Under the pieces are notes generated by a model. The model was given only the letters and a program-made list of their open reading frames with translations, did not search any database and was not told the origin of the DNA. From assembly GCF_020906515.1 (NCBI RefSeq), contig NC_085851.1, positions 2,976,001 to 3,040,000 on the forward strand: a stretch of 64,000 nt of DNA. Direction: 5' to 3'. Shown here one piece after another: positions 57,821 to 64,000 of the stretch. The translations under genes and the position numbers were made by a program. Origin of the DNA: Vanrija pseudolonga. Its lineage: Eukaryota; Basidiomycota; Tremellomycetes; Trichosporonales; Trichosporonaceae. Every line of letters starts with the position of its first letter. The first letter of the stretch is position 1.

Positions 57821-60551
57821 ATGGCGAGGTTTGTCGACTGGGCCTTGGAGGAGCGCAAGCTCCAAGGCGTGTATGGTGCGTGCTTGTGTCGGTGTGTGCG
57901 TGCCCGCGGCTGACACTGCACGCAGAGGACATACAGATGGGCCGCGTCGAGGCGGCGCACGACGCCGCCGAGCGCTGGCTGACGCGCAACCCGCGCTCGC
58001 AGCCCGCCCTCGTGATCCGCATGGTGCTCTGCGAGAAGCGGAAACGCGGGACCCGCGCCGTGCTCGCCGCGTACGACGACGTGCGGGCCACGGGGCCGCT
58101 CTCGGGCCGCAGCGTGTGGTGGATCGCGCTGACGCTGCGGAATATCCGGCGCCGTGGGTGTTGCTTCTTAGCGGTGTATGCTGACGCCAGCCGACCTCGT
58201 GCTCGCGCTGTATCAAGGGATATGGGACGCGCGGCCTACGATCGCCGAGCTGGGGCGCGAGGTCTTCTTCTCGGCCGCCGCGATGGGGGACACGGAGACG
58301 ATGGCGGCGGTGGGTCGGGCTCGGGCTGACGGCGGCTAACCCCGCAGACCTCGCGCAAGCTGTTCAACGCGACCAAGTCGCCGGCATGGGCGCGCCTCGC
58401 GGCCTTCTCGGCGTGGGCGCACCATGCCCCGGCGCCGAGCGACGCCCAGCCGTTCCCGCTCGCACCGGCGCGCACACTGCTGCCGGCGGCGCTGCTGCTC
58501 CGGACAGCGGGCGACGAGGTCGCGACCCCCGACACGCTGTGGCTTGGGCTGCAGATCGCCCTCGGCAGCGGCGACGTGGCCGACGCGTGGCGGCTGGTCC
58601 GGGACGAGGGCCGCAAGGGTGCGCTCGCGCGCCGCTGGGTCGGCATGGAGGCTGCCAAGGTTGTTGGGGAGCGCGGCGGCGTCGACGACGTGTGGGACGA
58701 CGAGATTGACGCGACGGTGCGGCTCCTGCGCCACGACGCAGAGTCGCAGCACAACTACGCGTACTACCGCCATATTCTCGCGTGCTTCGCCAAGCTGCCC
58801 AGTGCCGAGGTTGCTGCCGAGGTCGCGGGGCTGTTTGGCGACCTCGAGGCCCGTATCGGCGGCAAGGAGCGCGCGCCGCTCCTTGCGCTCCTCGAGCTGG
58901 ACGACACGCTCCGCAGGCTCCAGGTTGCTGGGGCGGCGCCGCTCGAGCAGCCGGCGTGGGAGGACGCCGTGCGGCGATACCTCGCCCGCTGGGGCAGCAA
59001 GGGGTCGACCATCACCGAGCTTGTCGGCGTTGCGGGCGAGCGGCTGCCGCGCGTCGTTGAGATTGTCAAGGAGGTGACCGCCAAGCCGTACGCCACGGAA
59101 AAAGAGTACCTCGCGCGCTCGGTCGCCGAGCAGTTCCTCCTCCGCCAGCATGGCGAGGAGTGGGCTCCGACACTGGCGGACGCAGAGGCGTACTGGGCGT
59201 TGTACCTCGACGGGTTGCAGTACGGCAAGAACCTGCCCAAGACGGAGCTGCAGCCTGCCGACCCCATGGGGCTTGCGGCGGTGCAGGTGCTGCTCAAGCA
59301 GTGGCAGGGTGCGCCGGCCGACGACGCACCGCTGCTGAGCGCGGCCGCGCTGCTCGAGTACATCGTGTCGCGCTCACCGTCGTCGTTCGCGGCGCGCTTC
59401 ACCCTCGTGCGCGTGTACCGCCTCCTGCGTGCGCCAGCGATGTACATCGCGCAGCTGGACAAGCTGGGCCTGTCCGAGATCCAGCTCGACAACCTCGCCC
59501 ATGTGATGATTGAGCGCGGCGGTGCGCTCGAGGCGCGTATCGGCGGCGCGGCAAAGCAGTGGCATGAGATGTCGACCAAGGCCGCGCTCATGTACCAGCG
59601 CAGCGCTACCGACCTGCCAGAGTACATCAAGCAGGCGCTCGACAACGAGTCGTACAGCAAGGTCCCCGGCATCCGCACGCTCATCAACTGCCTCGAGTCG
59701 TCGTTCACCGCGCGCGCGCTGGACGTCGAGGAGCTCGGCCTGGCGTTGGTCACTGGCACCGAGATCCCCGAGGACAACCTCGACCTGCTGACGGCCGCGC
59801 TGGCGAAGGAAGCGCCGTTCATCGATAATCGCAACTACGAGCTGCTGGTTGACAGTCTGGTCGACGGCCCGGCGCCACAGCCACGGGTTACCGAGGCGTG
59901 GGTGCGCGCATATGGAACACTGGGACTGCGCGTTGCGCGATACGTCCGCGGCGAGGTCGAGCCGTCATTGCCGACGCCCAATCTTGAGGCAGTAGGTTGT
60001 CGATGAAGTATTTCGCTAACCTACCAGCTGTCCGACGTCGACCAGGCGTACTACGCTGCGATTGACGCCGTGTTGAGGAGAGCGACGGCGACGGGCGAGG
60101 GCGAGGAGACCAGCTCGCTGGCTGGCGTCTTTGATGGTAAGCTTGCTCGAGGCCAACGAAGCTGACCCCAGCCAATATCAAGCTGGTACACCAGCAGACC
60201 ACGCCGTGGGCGCGGTGGAACGCTCTCCTCACCCTTGGACAGCTTGTCCGCACCATCGACGCGATCGCCAAGCGCGTCGGCGAGGCAGCCAAGGGCAAAG
60301 GCAAGAAGAAGCCTACACCGCTCACGGCCCTCGCCAACGACCTCAAGACGGCGCGCGACGGCCTCAAGGGCAAGGTGGACGACGTAGTGCGGCTAGTCGA
60401 GCTAGACGCCAAGCCCGACTGGACGCAGGTCGGCAAGGGATTCATTGAGGACCAGGCGTTTGTCGCCGCCCTCGGACGCAAGATTACCGCTGCGCGCTCC
60501 GAGCAGCTGGCATCGGGTGTGAGGAAGCTGTTTAGTGGCAAGCAGCTGTGA
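57821..60551 (+). CDS. NAA25: NatB auxiliary subunit Naa25/Mdm20
   Basis: Six exons (57821-57875, 57926-58153, 58191-58309, 58348-59991, 60028-60136, 60172-60551), 844 aa. Naa25 anchors the catalytic Naa20 to ribosomes; NatB acetylates Met-Asp/Glu/Asn/Gln N-termini and is needed for actin cables. TPR-like helices at the start: AAHDAAERWLTRNPRSQPAL. Family block in the middle: FAARFTLVRVYRLLRAPAMY and LGLSEIQLDNLAHVMIERG. The C-terminal helical part contains LTALANDLKTARDGLKGKVD. The 37-nt intron 2 (58154-58190) has a GTGGGT donor and its branch adenosine 6 nt before the acceptor; reading through it would leave the frame. CTK3 is convergent, 140 bp from stop to stop. Confidence 0.85.
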
Positions 60552-60691
60552 ACATAGAGCAAGGCAGGCAGGCGTTAGCATAGCATGGGTCTCGTCTCAA
60601 CATGTATAGTGCATGGTGTGTGTGGGTGTAGGTGCGGGTGTGAATGATGGTAGTGTACAGTGTGGGGTTGTGTTGGAGCCGCTCTTGCTGC

Positions 60692-61639
60692 TCATCTCCG
60701 AGGAACGTCGAGTCCAGCCGCCAGGGCATTTCTGACCGTCAGCACAGCCAGCGGCCCCCACTCACTCTCTCATGCGCTCAAAGTCGTCGTCGTCGAGATC
60801 ACTCGTTGCCTCCCACATCTGGTCAAACTCGACGTCGAGGGGCGACACAAACGTGACGGGCGGCGGGGGCGGGGGCATGAGCTTTGCGGCAGCGGCCGTC
60901 GTCGTCGAGCTCGCGCCGGGCGTGCCGCGCGGCGAGGCGGGGGTGAACGGGCTCGCGGGGGACGGGTGGATGGTCGCCGCGCCGGAGGTTGCGCCTGCGC
61001 GCCCCACAAGCGGGGGGATGGGCAGGATCCACATGCGCTCGCGGAGGCGTTTCTGGCGCTCGCGGTCCTCCTCTATCCGGCGGAGCACGTCGCTGCGGCC
61101 CATGACTTCGCGGGGGCGCTTTGTGCCGGCGGCTGCTGCGGGCGGCGGGGAGCCTGCAGGAGCAGTAGACGCAGGCTTGCGCTCGGCGAGCTGCGCGAGC
61201 GCCTTGTCCACGACCGCTGGGTCGATGACCCGCCGACTATGCCACGAGTCGAGGATCGCGCGCGTCGCCTTGAGGTTCAGCACGCCCTCCCTGCTGTCCG
61301 GGACGACGGCGGCGACGAGGGTGGGCAGCGAGCGTTCGATCAAGGGGAGGTACGGCGCGTCTGGCGGCCCTAATGCCGCAGAGGTCTCGGCGAGCGAGTC
61401 GAGAAAGTACAGGATGTTGATGCGCGCGTTGAGCGACCCCTGCGCGTGTTAGTGGAGCCGCGGACGGGGTCACTTGCCTTCTGCACCTCGTCCTCGACGC
61501 ACTCCCACAGGTCCTCGCCGCACCGCGCGCCGTACTTGACTGCAAAGGAGACGACTTTTTGGATCGACTGCTGCGACGCGTTGAGCGTGCGGAGCAGCTT
61601 GAGGAACTGGAGACGGGCTTCGAAGGGGTCGAGCGACAT
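60692..61639 (-). CDS. CTK3: CTD kinase subunit gamma (CID-domain protein)
   Basis: Ctk3 supports the RNA polymerase II CTD Ser2 kinase CTDK-I. Three exons (61478-61639, 60766-61439, 60692-60731 on the complement), 291 aa. The CID-like N-terminus is MSLDPFEARLQFLKLLRTLN, SQQSIQKVVSFAVKYGARCG and GSLNARINILYFLDSLAET. A Pro/Ala-rich middle leads to the conserved C-terminal EFDQMWEATSDLDDDDFERM. Intron 1 needs a GC donor (GCAAGT, at 61472-61477). Intron 2 (34 nt, 60732-60765) has GTGAGT, CTGAC and CAG; splicing replaces an immediate stop with REENALAAGLDVPRR. The REEN-type ending is what I recall for this family. Confidence 0.88.
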
Positions 61640-61869
61640 GGTGGGGAGCGGGGGGAGGGGGCAAGGCCGGAGTGGATGCGCTGGTCGATGCCGCAGCGCC
61701 GCGCTGCTAGTGCTGTAATGAGTCGACGGGCGGGGCGAGTGTACAAGACGACGATGAGATGCGGCGCTGCGATGAATGACGACAACACAACCACGGCCAA
61801 GTGAAACAAAATACATCCTTGAGTGGTGCCGAGTTATGATATGCTAGAAGGTAATCCCGCCGCCGCCGT

Positions 61870-62392
61870 CTACTTCTGCTGCTCCGAGCCCGACGCCGCC
61901 GCGCCCGCCGCCGCGTCCTTGTCCTGCCGCGCAGCAGCGTCCAGCGACGACTCGTACACGCCGCCGCGCTTAGCCTCGTCCGTGAGGTGGTTTCCGCGGA
62001 AGCGGCGGCGCATGTCGAGCTGCGCGGGGGTGTCAGCAAGGGAGGCTACAGAAAAGTCGGATCGGCAGCAGCGGCTTCTACTCACCAGTCCCCGCCGGCA
62101 GTCGGTATACGTCGCCAGCAGCTGCTGGCACTGGATCGGCAGCTCGGCCTTGGCCTGCAGACACTCTTTTGGTGTCTTGTTCTGCTTGAGCACGCTGCGG
62201 GGTTAGCTGGGTCGCGCGGGGTCGGGAGGGTCACAAGCTGCGGGCGGGCTCTCGGCGACAGCGTATCGAGCCGTCAGGCAGGCAGCACCGACGCACCCGC
62301 CTACCCCACACCACCACTCACCAGTCAGTGCGCAGGATGCACTGCACCAAGTCGTCGCGCTCGCGCTGGCACGCTGGGCCGGGTTTTGACAT
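61870..62392 (-). CDS. PET191: Cytochrome c oxidase assembly factor Coa5/Pet191
   Basis: Small intermembrane-space twin CX9C-type protein needed for complex IV assembly. Three exons (62322-62392, 62086-62194, 61870-62019 on the complement), 109 aa. Cysteines and blocks: PACQRERDDLVQCILRTDC, then TPKECLQ, IQCQQLLATYTDCRRGL and LDMRRRFRGNHLTD. Cys pairs are spaced as in Pet191/COA5, and the LDMRxRFRGN ending is diagnostic. The C-terminal tail of about 25 residues is Asp/Ala-rich. The start lies 140 bp from the divergent start of an unknown mitochondrial membrane protein. Confidence 0.93.
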
Positions 62393-62532
62393 GTTGTCGT
62401 CTGGCGCGTCGGGTGTCGGCGGTGGGTGGAGGGGGAGATGGAAAAGTCGGCAAACGTAAACGTCACCTCGCGGCGTCGAAAACACAGTTGTCGTTGTCGT
62501 TTGACTCTCTCTCCCCCAGCCAACCCAGCACC

Positions 62533-63233
62533 ATGTCCGCAACCCGCCGGCTCACAACACTACGACCACCACTGCGGCCAGCGTCGTCTCGGCCATCGGC
62601 GCTGCTCGCGCAAGCCAGCGCTCGGCGCACACTGCTGCAGTCTGCGCCCCAGCGGCCAGACTTCCCGCTCGACGTCCCGCCCATCTCGGCGCGCCTCAAG
62701 CCGCTCGTGCCCTTCTTCATAGCGTGGTCCGTCATCACCTCGCTCGCAGTGCACCTGATGCGGGCGCGCAAGCAGGCCGAGGAGGAGCAGGCGCGCGCGG
62801 GCGCACAGGAGTCGGTGCTGACGGGGCTTGCGGACCGCTTCCGCGCCGGCGAGGACGTGAGCGACGAGGATATCCGGCGCGAGCTCGAGATGGTCGGCCT
62901 GCGCGAGCGCACCGCGCTCACGCTCCCGCTAGAGGACGACGTGACGGAGCTCCGCGACGTGTCGTGGTTTGAGGTGTTCCTCGGGCGCCGGAAGAAGGCT
63001 GAGGAGGCGGCGAAGGCGGAGGGTACTGAGGTCGACGCCGCCGTGTCCGAAGCCCAGGCAGAGGCAGAGGCCGTCGTCGAGTGGTCTAAGAGTGGGTGTC
63101 ACGGCGAGAGGGACGCTGACGCCGCGCAGTTGTCAACGAGGCGACAAAGGAGCAGGCCAAGCCAGAGCCACAACAGGCCCCCGGGCGGACGGGGACAGCG
63201 AAGCGCGCAGCTTCGGCGAGCGTCTTCATTTAG
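62533..63233 (+). CDS. Unknown single-pass, probably mitochondrial protein
   Basis: Two exons (62533-63091, 63130-63233), 220 aa. The first 45 residues are Arg/Ser/Leu/Ala-rich without acidic residues (MSATRRLTTLRPPLRPASSR onwards), as in a presequence. One membrane segment (LVPFFIAWSVITSLAVHLM) is followed by a charged helix (RARKQAEEEQARAGAQE), a conserved-looking LADRFRAGEDVSDEDIRREL, and DVSWFEVFLGRRKK. The C-terminus is Ala/Glu/Lys-rich, ending ASASVFI. I do not recognise the family. Because it shares a 140-bp divergent promoter with the COX assembly gene PET191, a role in respiratory-chain assembly is a reasonable guess, no more. Confidence 0.75.
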
Positions 63234-63339
63234 CGGAGCTGCGGCGAGCGCTACACGCGCACATTGGCATCTAGTCTACATGCATACAACATATCATTGG
63301 TGTGGTGTCGTCGTCTTCGCTGTCGTCGCCTCGTCTCGG

Positions 63340-64000
63340 TTACTTGCCCTTCCCCTTCCGCCACTTCTTTGCTGGCCGCTCAGAGACGCGGAGCAGGTCG
63401 ACAATATCCGCCGCACCCTGGCGCTCGACTTCACCGACCGGCTGCAGGCGCACGCACTCGTGCCACCAGTCGTCCCCCCGCAGCGGGCACCACGAGATGT
63501 GCTCCGTCTGGAGGTTGAACACCTTGGTCGTGACGCCGTCCTTCGGGTGGAACGCCCACATGCCCACGCGGCGCTGGCATAGCCGGCACGCGACAATGTC
63601 CGTCGGGGTGCCCTTGCCCGGCGTGACGTGGTCTGCGTCGGCAGCGAAGCCGGGGTCGTAGGGGTACCACCCGAACAGGGCGAGGGCAGCAGCCAGCGTG
63701 TCAAGCGGGGCGAGCACGGTACCGTCGGCGGCGCGGTTCTCGCCGTACGCCTGGAGCGCAACAACGAGCGAGTCGAGCTGCGTCGTCGTCGCCGGCGAGC
63801 TCCACAGCGGCCTAACCGGGCCGGACAGGGAGCGGCGGAGCAGCTCGCGCGCGAGGGGCTCAAGGCTAGCCGCGACCACGGGGTGGACGAAGCGGCGCAT
63901 CTCGTCGACCAGCTCAGGCGGCGACCAGCGCACGCGCCAGCCACAGCCGGGGACGTGCCGCGTCCCAAGGGCGCCAGCGAGGCGGCGCACGACCTCGGCC
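63340..64000 (-). CDS. C3HC zinc-finger protein (NIPA/Rsm1 family), 3' part
   Basis: The C-terminal part only; the frame is open through the right edge. The pattern LFGWYPYDPGFAADADHVTP followed by VACRLCQRRVGMWAF, FNLQTEHISWCPLR and DDWWHECVRL fits the second (Rsm1-like) zinc-binding half of NIPA/Rsm1 proteins: CxxC followed by HxxxC. The last residues, RPAKKWRKGKGK, are strongly basic. Rsm1 in fission yeast acts in mRNA export and NIPA in animals is an F-box-like protein; which role holds here cannot be read from a fragment. Confidence 0.75.
   Translation of the reverse strand, partial: AEVVRRLAGALGTRHVPGCGWRVRWSPPELVDEMRRFVHPVVAASLEPLARELLRRSLSGPVRPLWSSPATTTQLDSLVVALQAYGENRAADGTVLAPLDTLAAALALFGWYPYDPGFAADADHVTPGKGTPTDIVACRLCQRRVGMWAFHPKDGVTTKVFNLQTEHISWCPLRGDDWWHECVRLQPVGEVERQGAADIVDLLRVSERPAKKWRKGKGK

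Noticed and set aside
60532-60729. 65-codon minus-strand frame considered as the last CTK3 exon
   Set aside because: The splice join at 60766/60731 enters a different frame, which stops at 60692 and gives the family-like REEN ending.
61987-63582. 531-codon plus-strand frame spanning the 62-63.6 kb region
   Set aside because: Part is the real unknown mitochondrial gene, but the rest runs through PET191 antisense, an intron and the zinc-finger gene antisense. Splicing and family evidence break it up.
1-64000. Transposons, virus-like elements, CRISPR or plasmid-like features
   Set aside because: No transposase, reverse transcriptase, integrase or long terminal repeats were seen; the only arrays are short microsatellites and one minisatellite.

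Overview
The window is nuclear DNA of a basidiomycete fungus. The gene repertoire is fungal: AUR1, HCS1, CTK3, SAM37, PDE1, MIC60 and a DUF6534 membrane protein typical of basidiomycetes. Genes are compact and rich in very short introns (mostly about 35-60 nt) with GTGAGT-like donors and CTGAC/CTAAC branch sites only a few bases before the acceptor. The DNA is GC-rich. Together this suggests a basidiomycetous yeast, probably Tremellomycetes/Trichosporonales. The order-level call is inference; I ran no search.

Layout. 0-6.4 kb: three tandem plus-strand genes, the 3' part of POP1 (RNase P/MRP), ARP9 (chromatin remodelling) and HCS1 (SF1 helicase). 6.4-10.8 kb: minus-strand MFS exporter and low-affinity cAMP phosphodiesterase PDE1, followed by a 2.4-kb gene-poor stretch with G-rich tracts and an isolated TATA box. 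13.1-18 kb: mitoribosomal bS18m facing AUR1 (IPC synthase), then AGX1. 19.4-26.2 kb: plus-strand PLD-like protein, SAM37/metaxin and LUC7. 26.4-33.5 kb: SelO, deoxyhypusine hydroxylase and DOA1/UFD3. 34.3-43.6 kb: a large HSL-type alpha/beta hydrolase, eIF2D, URM1 and MIC60, then a 22-bp minisatellite. 44.4-53 kb: DUF6534 membrane protein, a 2.7-kb gene-free gap, and an SH3+TBC RabGAP. 53.8-64 kb: CorA-like Mg2+ transporter, an intron-bearing tRNA-Ala(AGC), NAA25/MDM20, CTK3, COA5/PET191 paired head-to-head with an unknown mitochondrial membrane protein, and a partial C3HC zinc-finger protein (NIPA/Rsm1).

This is core housekeeping territory. I see no transposon, virus-like element, CRISPR array or secondary-metabolite cluster. 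A mitochondrial theme recurs (bS18m, SAM37, SelO, MIC60, COA5 and the unknown partner of COA5), but the genes do not form a single pathway. The most useful observations are about splicing. AGs lying 3-4 nt after the branch adenosine are consistently skipped, AAG acceptors are used repeatedly, and there is one GC-AG intron. These rules revise two C-termini (PDE1 and CTK3). Exon ends given below come from reading frames, family conservation and splice consensus, not transcripts.
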